The notes beneath the pieces were generated by a model. It was given only the letters and a program-made list of their open reading frames with translations, was not told where the DNA came from and did no database searches. From assembly GCF_003627755.1 (NCBI RefSeq), contig NZ_CP032695.1, forward strand, positions 682,001 to 746,000: a stretch of DNA of 64,000 nucleotides. The letters are read 5' to 3'. Position numbers and translations under genes: made by a program. Each line of letters starts with the position of its first letter. Position 1 is the stretch's first letter. Of the stretch, positions 27,499 through 35,594 are shown one piece after another. The stretch is from Rhizobium jaguaris (lineage in GTDB: Bacteria; Pseudomonadota; Alphaproteobacteria; Rhizobiales; Rhizobiaceae).

Positions 27499-27942
27499 AT
27501 GGCAGATGATGGATTTGTTGGTCGCGACGAAGTTGTCGAGCCGCGCCGCGGAAACCGGCGTTGGCCGGATGATGTGAAGGCGCGGATCGTGGCGGAAAGC
27601 CTTGAGCCTGGTGTTCGTGTTGTTGATGTCGCGCGCCGTCATGACGTTGTTGCGCACCAGCTTTCCTTGTGGCGCCGGCAAGTGCGCGAGGGCATTCTGG
27701 CCCTGCCTTTTGAGGCTATGTCGGGCCTGTCGGAGAGCGGCGATGCCGAGCCTGCATTTGTGCCTTTGGCGATTGCGGCAGAGTCGAGCGAGGCTGTGAA
27801 TGTTTTGGCGCCGCCGCTGCCGGAGGCGGGTTGGCCGGTCTTGACGTTGGAGATCGGTCCGGACGTTGTGATGCGGGTTCCCGGCGATGTGCCGGTTGAA
27901 CGTGTGGCGGCTCTGGTGCGAGCGAGGCGAGGGGCGGCATGA
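27499..27942 (+). CDS. tnpA: IS66-family TnpA (orphan)
   Basis: The 147-residue protein has the HTH part typical of IS66 TnpA (RRWPDDVKARIVAESLEPGV, VVDVARRHDVVAHQLSLWRR) and the C-terminal GPDVVMRVPGDVPVERVAAL. It is intact, but the rest of the element is lost apart from the start of tnpB, so it is a non-functional relic. Its stop overlaps the tnpB start (ATGA). Confidence 0.8.
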   Translation: MADDGFVGRDEVVEPRRGNRRWPDDVKARIVAESLEPGVRVVDVARRHDVVAHQLSLWRRQVREGILALPFEAMSGLSESGDAEPAFVPLAIAAESSEAVNVLAPPLPEAGWPVLTLEIGPDVVMRVPGDVPVERVAALVRARRGAA

Positions 27943-28010
27943 TCGTCGCGGGCCGACGACTGCCGATCCTGATTGCAACGCAGCCGGTGGACTTCCGCTG
28001 TGGGCATCAT
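27939..28010 (+). pseudogene. IS66-family TnpB, first 24 codons only
   Basis: Reads MIVAGRRLPILIATQPVDFR, the usual TnpB start, then breaks off into RHS sequence at about base 28011. No tnpC is present, so a deletion joined IS66 to the RHS cassette. Confidence 0.75.
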
Positions 28011-29308
28011 TCCAGTACGATGCGATCGGCCGTGTGAGCAATCATTCCAGCGACCTTGGCGCCTTCCAGCTTACCTATCTCGGCCAAACCGCTCAGGTAA
28101 CGGTCCGGCAGTTGCTGCCGGCGACTTCCAGCCTGAAGACCACTTGGAGCTATCTCGACAATGCCCATGACAGGCGCCTGTCCGGTATCGCCAACACCGG
28201 ACTGACAACCAGCCAATTCACGAACTTCACCTTCGAGACCACGCCCGAGAATTTTATTACCGGCATCACGCAAGAGAGCGACGCGAGCGTACCGGAACCC
28301 GATCCCGTCGCGCAGACCGTATCCTTCAACAATCTCAACGAGATCACACAGATATCCGGTCAAGCCTACAACTATGACGCCGAGGGCAATCTGTTGTCTG
28401 ACGGTGATCGTACCTATTCCTGGGACGTGGAAAATCGATTAGTCGGTGTCACTTATGCTTCACAGCCTGGCAAACGGACGAAGTTTACCTACGACGGGTT
28501 TGGTCGTCGGGTCGAGACTGACGATGCGTCAGTCGGGGGAGGGAGCGCCGCTATCTCGAAGTACGTCTGGTGCGGCAGCAAGCTCTGCCAGGCGCGCGAT
28601 GCTTCCTATGCTGTGACCCGAAGCTATCTGGATGAGGGTGAGTACAAGGTTGGAGCAACCGATCCCTCGCTCTACTACGGTATTGATCAGATCGGTTCGG
28701 TGCGACGTGTATACGAAAGCACGACTAGCGCTCCGACTTCCGATTTCGACCCTTCGGGCGTGGCCGTACAGGCCGATGCGATACCAACAGATTTCGGTTA
28801 TGCTGGGATGATTGAAAAGTCAGAGGAAGTCGGCTTAAACCTCTCGCAATACCGCGGCTATGACGCCTCGACCGGACGCTGGCTTTCTCGAGATCCGCTA
28901 ACCGATTCCACCGTCCAGATGATTGGTCAGAGCATAGACAATGCGGTTAGCATCTCATCCCTATCACCCTTCTCTTTCACGAAAGTCGGGGCACTTTCAG
29001 AGGCGGACTTTCTGCTTAGAGGCGGGTCACTGGCTTCCGAAGTAAACCCCTATCAATATGCTAACGCGCGACCAACAATTGAGATTGATCAAAGTGGGCT
29101 CAATCCGTTTACACCGGATCAATCGGCAGTAGTTGATTTGGCGAAAGGTGCTCAAAGAGGAGGATTGTCGATAACGGATGCGCAGACACTGCTCGGTTGG
29201 GCTCAAGAATATGGCCTTCCATGCAGAGGACCGGAAATTCACCCAAATCGTCCGTTTAATATCCTGCACATTCACGTTGGTCCTATTAACCACATACCGG
29301 TGAACTGA
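28011..29308 (+). pseudogene. Displaced RHS C-terminal cassette with a different toxin tip
   Basis: From FQYDAIGRV onward the text parallels residues about 1115-1360 of the main RHS gene (24046-24780) and is nearly identical to it over YNYDAEGNLLSDGDRTYSWD and ATDPSLYYGIDQIGSVRRVY. After YRGYDASTGRWLSRDPL it diverges, adds an unusual 45-residue insert, and ends the core with PYQYANARP and DQSGLNP. The tip is FTPDQSAVVDLAKGAQRGGL then LLGWAQEYGLPCRGPEIHP, finishing HIHVGPINHIPVN. That ending is familiar from other polymorphic toxins, though the activity is not known to me. The cassette has no N-terminal part or start signal and should be silent unless recombined into a full RHS gene. Confidence 0.8.
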
Positions 29309-29310
29309 TC

Positions 29311-29799
29311 ATGCATGCTTTCGATATAGTCAAAAATGTTCGTGGAAGAGCTTTTGCAGAACTCATCAACGAGCTAAGCAAATATAGCGATGTAGTTGGT
29401 TTCGTGTTGAGAGAACAAAACGAACTCTCAGATGAAGGCAGTCTTTTCCTAGAAGCGATTAAGGCAGAAATAATTAATGAGGCGGATTCTCACTCTTGGC
29501 CGGGAACCATACTTCTTCTAGACACCGCGCGAGTGGTAGAGTGCAAAATGTCCGCGAGCGTCGTAGATGCAATCCGCAGGTACTGGGACGGCTTTTTCGA
29601 CGGTGCGGGACGCGGCTTTCCGGAAGATATCTTCATGAAAGACAAAGAAGGGACACTTATTTTAGAGACCGTGGGGCATGAGCGGTACGGCCTGATAAGG
29701 ATTCCTGAAATATCTTTACCGATTAAAACGCTGATGAAAGGCGGGTATTTGAAGCCAATGCTATCAAGCGGTAACACCGAAACCATAGGCGGAGAATAA
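29311..29799 (+). CDS. Candidate immunity protein for the displaced RHS tip
   Basis: The 162-residue protein starts two bases after the cassette stop. No family is recognised. It is mixed alpha/beta and acidic (AFAELINELSKYSDVVGFVL, SASVVDAIRRYWDGFFDGAG, RYGLIRIPEISLPIKTLMKG). GC content is lower than in neighbouring genes, as is common for tip/immunity cassettes. The role is inferred from its position. Confidence 0.6.
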   Translation: MHAFDIVKNVRGRAFAELINELSKYSDVVGFVLREQNELSDEGSLFLEAIKAEIINEADSHSWPGTILLLDTARVVECKMSASVVDAIRRYWDGFFDGAGRGFPEDIFMKDKEGTLILETVGHERYGLIRIPEISLPIKTLMKGGYLKPMLSSGNTETIGGE

Positions 29800-29951
29800 T
29801 TTGTTTGTGAGTTGACCTGCCACTGAAGTTCATCCAACGGCGATTAGACCGTATGTTCGCGGGATGAAGGTGGCCCGCCCCCGCGGTAAGCTAAATCGGG
29901 GGTTGCTCTGGATAGGCCGGAGCCTTGCCCCATGCTTAGCGAGGGCGAACC

Positions 29952-30375
29952 ATGAAAGAAGATAGCGTAATTTTCATCGGCCTGGATACGTCGAAGCTGA
30001 AGATTTCTGTGGCCATAGCCGATGGAAGCCGCAACGGAGAGGTACGGTTTTTCGGCGACATTTCCTTGGAGCCGGCATCAGTGGCATCGATGGTCAACAA
30101 GCTTTCCAAGCGCGGAGCCAAGCTTCACTTCTGCTATGAGGCGGGTCCGACCGGTTACGGCCTTCACCGCCAGATTGTCGAGCTGGGGCATGACTGCGTG
30201 GTGGTGGCGCCGTCGCTGGTGCCCAAGCGTGCGGGCGATCGGGTGAAGACAAACCGCCGGGATGCCATGAGTCTGGCGGGCCTTCACCGGGCGGGCGAGC
30301 TGACCGCGGTCTGGGTCCGAGATGAAGGCCATGAGGCGATCCGCGACCTGGTGCGGGCGCGCGAGGCGGCCAGTC
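29952..30375 (+). pseudogene. IS110-family transposase, N-terminal fragment
   Basis: Reads FIGLDTSKLKISVAIADGSR, the first DEDD-core strand, then FCYEAGPTGYGLHRQIVELG and VVVAPSLVPKRAGDRVKTNRRD through IRDLVRAREAA. At this point IS110 homology stops. The open frame continues to 30821 through unrelated DNA, including an sRNA gene on the other strand, and is not meaningful there. Confidence 0.8.
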
Positions 30376-30648
30376 TGCACCATCTTCACCGCCATCGCAT
30401 CAGCGCCGCTAGGCATCGCAAGCGCCGTGCAGCCGCCATGATAATCTCGCGCGACGTCACCCTTGTCGATTGCCGCCCGAGCGCCTCTCTACTAACCGTT
30501 CCTTGCTCGACGAAAGTTAAGGCGACGATACCCGATGGCCTGCTTCAACATCGCGTGCGCGAAGTATTGTTGATGCGATCGACATTGCTCCCCCAGTTTA
30601 TTTGGTCCCGACGCTCTTCCGTCGGCATTTCAAGCGTCCGACCCTTAC
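30376..30648. other. Stretch without a recognised gene
   Basis: Between the IS110 fragment and the sRNA terminator no gene or repeat was recognised. The open plus-strand frame is only accidental read-through. Confidence 0.35.
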
Positions 30649-30684
30649 AAAAAGAAGGCCGTCTCCCGTTGGATGGAGACGGCC
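30649..30684 (-). terminator. Rho-independent terminator of the small RNA
   Basis: On the minus strand GGCCGTCTCC, eight-base loop, GGAGACGGCC, then TTCTTTTTG. A perfect 10-bp stem followed by a U-rich tail. Confidence 0.85.
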
Positions 30685-30800
30685 TGAGGCGGATCTTGGG
30701 AGGATCCGCGGCTTCAGCGGCGAGGGGAGGGACGCCGAAGCCAGGTAGCCGGGAGGAAGCTACCCGCCTCATGGGGGTGAGGCTACGAGGAGAGGTTAGT
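30649..30800 (-). ncRNA. Small regulatory RNA with anti-Shine-Dalgarno loops (alpha-r14-like)
   Basis: Read on the minus strand, five hairpins follow one another. They are GCCTCA/TGAGGC (30766-30783, loop CCCCCA), GGTAGC/GCTACC (30744-30764, loop TTCCTCCCG), GCTTC/GAAGC (30711-30741, loop containing CCCTCCCCT), GCGGATC/GATCCGC (30689-30709, loop CTCCCAA) and a terminator (30657-30684). Exposed CU-rich CCUCCC-type loops can pair with Shine-Dalgarno sequences. The design matches my recollection of the alpha-r14 (NfeR1) trans-acting sRNA family of rhizobia. The 5' end is a guess; no clear promoter was recognised. No protein gene in this interval explains the structure. Confidence 0.6.
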
Positions 30801-30939
30801 TCAATCCTGCCGGCAGCGTAATTACACCTAGGTATTGCCCGCCTAGACCTTGGCCTACCGCGGGTTTGGCCTGCTGCCGGTTCTTTGGACAAAGAGTTAA
30901 TCGGTATCGTCGCCTTAACGTTTGCGGTGGTAGTCACCG

Positions 30940-31006
30940 GCATGAGCAAGCTCCCGCCGGCCGATCTCACGCCGCATCGTTATAAACGTCATCGCTTTCC
31001 CGCCGA
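30940..31006 (+). pseudogene. Possible IS6-family transposase N-terminal remnant
   Basis: The stretch reads PADLTPHRYKRHRFPAEFSI, similar to the start of rhizobial IS6 transposases (YKRHRFP). After about 22 codons the similarity ends. Bases 31007-31182 hold nothing recognisable. Confidence 0.4.
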
Positions 31007-31182
31007 GTTTTCGATCGTGGAACCTCGGGACAAGTTTCACAAACGTCAACGTCCCATGCCTCCATGGTGGCATGATCGGGAGCGTGCCCGGCCAGGTTGC
31101 TCGTACGCCGAAGGTTGAATCGTGAGCGCAATGAATGGCCCACGGCTTTTGTGATTGACTAAAATAGGTTTCTGGCTCTCGG

Positions 31183-31725
31183 TCAGAACTTCTGCTTTGC
31201 CCGCTTCGGCATAAAATAGGTTCGGATATTGACGAGTGCTTCGGCGACGGCAGCAGCATCCTGGTGGGTCGCTTTCCGTTTTATCTCGCCGAGCTTGCGG
31301 AGTGGCGCGATGATATCCCCAGTGACGGCATGACCTCGAAGGACAGGCCGCCACAGCTTCGGCGCATACCCTGTTCCCAGCAAAAAGCAGAGGTCCCAAT
31401 CAAATGGATCAAGGGTCTGATCATCGATCTGGGTGAACCTTGGCCGGTGGTCTTTCGGTCTCTCGGAAAGGCTTGCAGATATCCGATTATACTCTGCAAC
31501 GATCGTCTGCACGGCCCGATGTTCGGTTGTTTCCATCGGCAGGTTTAGGGCATCCGGGCCGGTCAGTTCCGGGATCCATTGCCGTGGGTCGATGAACTTC
31601 GGGCCGATGATGAGGGCCGTAAGATAACCATCGAGACTGCTCATTGACCAGATAGGCGATGGCGGACGACGTCTCCTGATAAAGGCTTCGAACGCTTCGT
31701 CATCGAGCTTCGGTCGCGGCGTCAT
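31183..31725 (-). CDS. UPF0149/YecA-like protein
   Basis: The 180-residue protein has the UPF0149 pattern: MSSLDGYLTALIIGPKFIDP at about 27-46, RPRFTQIDDQTLDPFDWDLC near the middle, then FLLGTGYAPKLWRPVL. The family has no settled function. The C-terminal SEC-C zinc motif seen in some members is absent. The IS3 element lies only six bases upstream of the ATG, so the native promoter, ribosome binding site and perhaps a few first codons are gone. Expression may depend on read-through from the IS. Confidence 0.7.
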   Translation of the reverse strand: MTPRPKLDDEAFEAFIRRRRPPSPIWSMSSLDGYLTALIIGPKFIDPRQWIPELTGPDALNLPMETTEHRAVQTIVAEYNRISASLSERPKDHRPRFTQIDDQTLDPFDWDLCFLLGTGYAPKLWRPVLRGHAVTGDIIAPLRKLGEIKRKATHQDAAAVAEALVNIRTYFMPKRAKQKF

Positions 31726-31755
31726 CTGGAGTTGCCCCCAAAAGACCGGACATGC

Positions 31756-32586
31756 TCAGGTTTGAGATTGCGAGTTGATGAACTCGCGCGGCGATTGATA
31801 TCCTAAAGCACTGTGCGGGTGAAGATTGTTGTAATGCTCGAACCAGAACGGCAGTTGAGCGATGACGGTTTCAGCATCCGGGGTTGGATTGACCGAGACG
31901 TAGTCGCGCTTGAAGGTTTTGACGAACGCCTCGGCCATGCCGTTCGATTGCGGGCTTCGCACCGGTGTCGTGCAAGGTTCCATGCCGATCTCGCGGAGCA
32001 AGGATGCCGTGTCCCTAGCGATGAAGCAGGAGCCGTTGTCGGTGAGCCATTCGATGGGCTCGGATAGCATGTTGATGCGGCCGAAGCGGTTCTCGACAGC
32101 GGTGATCACGAGGTCCTGCACGTCTTCGCTCTTGATGCCTTCGGTGGTGGCGACATGGGCAATTGCCTCGCGGTCGCAGCAGTCGAGGGCGAAGGCGACG
32201 CGGACCTTCTCTTTGTTGTCGCAGCCGATCTCGAAGCCGTCGGAGCACCATCTGATGTTTGAACGCTCGACGGCGACCCGGCCGTCATGAAGGCGATCAT
32301 CGACCGCTCCGGTATGACGCACCAGTAGCAGATTGTGCAGCTTCATCACCCGGTAGACGCGCTTGGCATTCGGCCATGAACGCCCCAGTTTCCGGGCATT
32401 CCGACGCAGGATGGCATGGACACGCCGATAGCCGTAGGTAGGCGTATCGGCGATGACGGCCTTGATGTCCTCCACCAGCTCGCGATCAGGTAGTGGCGGG
32501 CGTCCTCTGGCTTTGGAAGGGGAGCCTGCGGCACGCGCGGCGATATTCGAGCGGGCGACACCTAGAGTTTCGCAGACGGTCTTCAT
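31756..32586 (-). CDS. IS3-family transposase OrfB
   Basis: The 276-residue DDE transposase has TPTYGYRRVHAILRRNA at the N-terminus. In the core it has IRWCSDGFEIGCDNKEKVRV (first D), EWLTDNGSCFIARDTASLL (second D) and SPQSNGMAEAFVKTFKRDYV (E), ending HPHSALGYQSPREF. It is intact. It overlaps orfA by four bases and is reached by -1 frameshifting at seven A residues (minus strand, 32634-32628). Confidence 0.9.
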   Translation of the reverse strand: MKTVCETLGVARSNIAARAAGSPSKARGRPPLPDRELVEDIKAVIADTPTYGYRRVHAILRRNARKLGRSWPNAKRVYRVMKLHNLLLVRHTGAVDDRLHDGRVAVERSNIRWCSDGFEIGCDNKEKVRVAFALDCCDREAIAHVATTEGIKSEDVQDLVITAVENRFGRINMLSEPIEWLTDNGSCFIARDTASLLREIGMEPCTTPVRSPQSNGMAEAFVKTFKRDYVSVNPTPDAETVIAQLPFWFEHYNNLHPHSALGYQSPREFINSQSQT

Positions 32587-32975
32587 TCCAAAATCCCCCT
32601 CGGAAGAGAGAGCGAGCGCAACAGATGTTTTTTTGGGCCACCGGCGATTTCGAGGGCTTCCTTCAGGATTTCGCTCTCCATCGTCTTCTTGCCCAACAGG
32701 CGTTGCAACTCCTTCACCTGGGCCTGAAGCGCTCGGTATTCGGAAGCCGGAACGACTTCCTCTTCGGCGGCCGTCGCCGTCAGTGCCCCTTGGGACGCCA
32801 GCTTGCGCCAGGCGAACAACTGGTTCGGCTGGATGCCATGCCGACGCGCGACGATGCTCACCGTCGCGTCCGCCTCATAGGTCTCGTGGATGATTGCCAG
32901 CTTCTCTGCCGTGCTCCAGCGCCGCCGACGTTCCGGCCCGGCGAGGACTTCCATCTTAAAATTGCTGCTAGTCAT
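32583..32975 (-). CDS. IS3-family transposase OrfA
   Basis: The 130-residue protein has an HTH (RRRWSTAEKLAIIHETYEAD, VARRHGIQPNQLFAWRKLAS) and a leucine zipper (YRALQAQVKELQRLLGKKTM). It ends shortly after the slippery run of seven A residues in GGCCCAAAAAAACATC. The start at 32975 is chosen because the eight codons before it lie at the IS end. Confidence 0.85.
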   Translation of the reverse strand: MTSSNFKMEVLAGPERRRRWSTAEKLAIIHETYEADATVSIVARRHGIQPNQLFAWRKLASQGALTATAAEEEVVPASEYRALQAQVKELQRLLGKKTMESEILKEALEIAGGPKKHLLRSLSLPRGILE

Positions 32976-33066
32976 ATTACCAACATTACTCCTACCCACT
33001 TAGCTAAGTGGTGGAGCATGTCCGGGCCTTTCGGGGGCTAATTCACCATCTCCTGGCTGTTCTGTG

Positions 33067-34674
33067 TCATGCCGCTTGTCGCTCCTGCTGTGTCATCGCT
33101 TCGCGCTCCGCCTTCCAGGCCCAAGGCAAAAGGCTCTCCATCTCGTTGGCTTTCACTTTGCCGGAGATGATGCGCTCCAGCACATCGGCAAGCCAGACGT
33201 CGGGGTCCACGCCGTTAAGCTTTGCCGTGTTCACGAGCGATGCCAGGACCGCGAAGGTCTTGCCACCCCGCTCGTTGCCCACGAATAATGAGTTCTTTCT
33301 CGTCAAGGCCACGGATTTCATTGAACGCTCGACGACATTGGAGTCCACCTCGATCCGGCCATCCTCCAGGAAGGCTGTCAGTCCGCTCCAGTGGTTGAGC
33401 ATGTAAGTGACTGCCTTGCCAAGTGCCGATTTCGACGACACCTCGTCGCTCAGTTCGGTGAGATGGACCTTCAGTTCTCTCATGATGGGAGCTGCCTCAC
33501 GACGCCTGCCGCTAAGCCGGGTATCTTCATCTTCCCCTCGTAGTTTTGCTTCGATGCGATAGATTTCGGCAATCCTGGCAAGGATCGACAAGGCCTCCGA
33601 AGAGCCGGTCAGTTTGACGACATCAACGAACTTTCGCCGTGCATGGGCGAGGCAGAAGGCCAGCCGCATGGGGGCAACGTTGCTCTTGCCGCGTCGTTTG
33701 ACCATGGTTTTATAGGCTTGGTATCCATCAACCTGAAGCACGCCGGCAAACGACGACAGTTGCCCCTCAACCTCGCGAGCGCTGCGGCTTTCGGCAAAAG
33801 TATAGGCCACCGCCGGTGGCGCCGGACCATTCCAGGGGCGGTCGTCAACTGCTTGCGCCCATAACTGGCAAAGCTTGGTTCGTTTGCGCCCCGGATCGAG
33901 GCGCGGAAGTGGCGTCTCGTCACAGAACACCCTTGGCTGCGAGCGGATGAAGGCGGTGAGTGCATCATAGAGAAGTTCGAGCCACCAGGCGACCCGCGTC
34001 ACCCAGGCACCGAGTGTGCCGCGATCGATGATGACGCCGCAGGAGGCCAGCATCTGGGCCTGGCGATTGAGCGGGAGATGCCAGGCAAACTTCGAAACAG
34101 CGACATGCGCGGCAAACGCCGTGGTCACCATGCCACCGTCCATCACGCGCGCTGGTGCCGGCGCCTGCACAACAACGTTTTCGCAAGCCCGGCATGCATA
34201 GCGCGGCCGGATCGTCCGTTTCACCCTGACAACCGCAGGCACGATGTCGAGCGCCTCGCTGACATCAGCGCCGATGCAATGAAGTTCGAACGAACAGCAG
34301 GGACAAGTCTTGCTCTCCGGCTCGATGACCTCGTCATAACGCGGAAGGTGTTTGGGCAAGCGGCCGATATTGCGGGCTGGCGATCTCCGTGCCTGCGTTT
34401 TGTCGTCATCGACTGGCGCGACATCGTCATTGGCAGCAACGGGAATGTCGCTTAGATCGCCAAGATCGAGCATTGCCTGCGTCGGATCGAGCACCGTCAT
34501 CTTCTCCGATTTCGTCCCGAAGAGTTGGCGCTCAAGGAAGGCCACGCGCGCCTTGAGGTCGGCATTCTCTTCGTTGAGCGAGAGAATGATCCGGGTCAAT
34601 TGCGCAGCATCCTGGGGCAAGGGATCGGGTCGAAGCGGCATGACAGACCCTACCATATGAGCCTGAATCTTCAA
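33067..34674 (-). CDS. tnpC: IS66-family transposase TnpC
   Basis: The 535-residue protein has an N-terminal coiled coil with a leucine-rich helix, the zinc-finger region CPCCSFELHC to YACRACENVVVQ (four cysteines), then the DDE domain (VFCDETPLPRLDPGRKRTKL, VLQVDGYQAYKTMVKRRGK, LAFCLAHARRKFVDVV). The usual end of the domain follows, with GRIEVDSNVVERSMKSVALT and KNSLFVGNERGG. Intact. Confidence 0.92.
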   Translation of the reverse strand: MKIQAHMVGSVMPLRPDPLPQDAAQLTRIILSLNEENADLKARVAFLERQLFGTKSEKMTVLDPTQAMLDLGDLSDIPVAANDDVAPVDDDKTQARRSPARNIGRLPKHLPRYDEVIEPESKTCPCCSFELHCIGADVSEALDIVPAVVRVKRTIRPRYACRACENVVVQAPAPARVMDGGMVTTAFAAHVAVSKFAWHLPLNRQAQMLASCGVIIDRGTLGAWVTRVAWWLELLYDALTAFIRSQPRVFCDETPLPRLDPGRKRTKLCQLWAQAVDDRPWNGPAPPAVAYTFAESRSAREVEGQLSSFAGVLQVDGYQAYKTMVKRRGKSNVAPMRLAFCLAHARRKFVDVVKLTGSSEALSILARIAEIYRIEAKLRGEDEDTRLSGRRREAAPIMRELKVHLTELSDEVSSKSALGKAVTYMLNHWSGLTAFLEDGRIEVDSNVVERSMKSVALTRKNSLFVGNERGGKTFAVLASLVNTAKLNGVDPDVWLADVLERIISGKVKANEMESLLPWAWKAEREAMTQQERQAA

Positions 34675-34689
34675 GCAAAACCAATAGGA

Positions 34690-35046
34690 TCAGCCTGCTT
34701 TTGAGGGCCTTCTCACCGCGTTTCGTTTGACCCGCGTCCAGTCAATGCCGGCCAGCAAAAGCGAGAACTCCTGGGCACTCATCTGCATCGCGCCATCGCA
34801 GATCGGCGGCCAAACGAACTTTCCGCTTTCCAACCACTTTGTTGCCAGGATCATGCCTGATCCGTCCCAGTAAATGCAGCGAAGGCGATCGAGGCGCTTG
34901 GCGCGGAATACAAACACGTCGCCACAATAGGGATCGGCCGCAAGCGCTGACGCCACCAAGGCCACAAGCCCATTCATCCCGCGCCGGAAGTCGACAGGTT
35001 GCGTCGCAACCATGATCTTCGCGCCATTTGGCGAAACTCCGATCAC
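34690..35046 (-). CDS. tnpB: IS66 accessory protein TnpB
   Basis: The 118-residue protein is of the IS66 Orf2 type, with ATQPVDFRRGMNGLVALVAS, CGDVFVFRAKRLDRLRCIYW and DGSGMILATKWLESGKF. It is required together with TnpA and TnpC for transposition. Its start overlaps the tnpA stop. Confidence 0.92.
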   Translation of the reverse strand: MIGVSPNGAKIMVATQPVDFRRGMNGLVALVASALAADPYCGDVFVFRAKRLDRLRCIYWDGSGMILATKWLESGKFVWPPICDGAMQMSAQEFSLLLAGIDWTRVKRNAVRRPSKAG

Positions 35047-35513
35047 CGGCGCCCTCGCAACGCCGCTACCATCGCCTGCGCCAGTTCAGGCGCCACCGAG
35101 CCGATGACCGTCATGCGTGCGCCCGCAATCTCGATCTCAATTCGGCCAGCGAGAACCTCCGGGGCATTCGATGGCGAGCCTTCGTGTCGTGCGCCATCCC
35201 CAACCACTGTCACCGGCACGAACACGGCAGGTGGCAAACTGGTCTTTGCCGACCGTTGAGAGGTTAGTCCGGCTTCCCGTCGCCACACATTCAGCAAGCC
35301 GCGATTGACGCCCCAGCGCCTCGCAACAGCCGAAATGTTCACTTCAGGTTCTGCGCTCTCCGCGAGAATCCGCGCCTTCTCCTCGTCAGTCCAATTCCGC
35401 CGCTGCCGCCGACCGGTGATCATCTCGATCCGCCGATACTTTCCCTCATGCCTGGCTTCATGCATGCCTTCATCCATGACTTCAAGCATGGCATCAGCGC
35501 GATCTCCAACCAT
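35043..35513 (-). CDS. tnpA: IS66 accessory protein TnpA
   Basis: The 156-residue protein has the HTH region RRNWTDEEKARILAESAEPE and VNISAVARRWGVNRGLLNVW, then the C-terminal RIEIEIAGARMTVIGSVAPE. The first about 30 residues (ending KYRRIEM) may not be translated, because the family more often starts near MITGRRQRR. Confidence 0.88.
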   Translation of the reverse strand: MVGDRADAMLEVMDEGMHEARHEGKYRRIEMITGRRQRRNWTDEEKARILAESAEPEVNISAVARRWGVNRGLLNVWRREAGLTSQRSAKTSLPPAVFVPVTVVGDGARHEGSPSNAPEVLAGRIEIEIAGARMTVIGSVAPELAQAMVAALRGRR

Positions 35514-35594
35514 CCCGGTCCACTCCTATCAATGATAGAGCTTATCTCGCGGCCTCATTCACAAAAGAAAAGGTGGGCTGTTCGTCGCGCTCAC

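Larger units (their letters stand above)
31732..33040 (-). mobile_element. IS3-family insertion sequence (IS2-like group)
   Basis: Ends are related inverted repeats: TGCCCCCAAAAGACCGGACATGCTC at the left is matched by TAGCCCCCGAAAGG and CCCGGACATGCTC read inward from the right end. orfA and orfB are both present with a heptameric A slippage site. Exact ends are good to a few bases. The right end abuts the IS66 element directly. Confidence 0.8.
33041..35594 (-). mobile_element. IS66-family element, probably missing its tnpC-side terminus
   Basis: tnpA, tnpB and tnpC are in the normal order and appear full length. The right end reads inward GTGAGCGCGACGAACAGCCC, close to the usual IS66 terminus. 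No matching inverted repeat is visible between the tnpC stop (33067) and the IS3 end (33040), so that terminus seems to be lost at the junction. Confidence 0.75.

Noticed and set aside
30376..30821. 3' continuation of the IS110 open frame
   Set aside because: IS110 similarity ends at about codon 141; the rest is read-through over the sRNA gene on the other strand.
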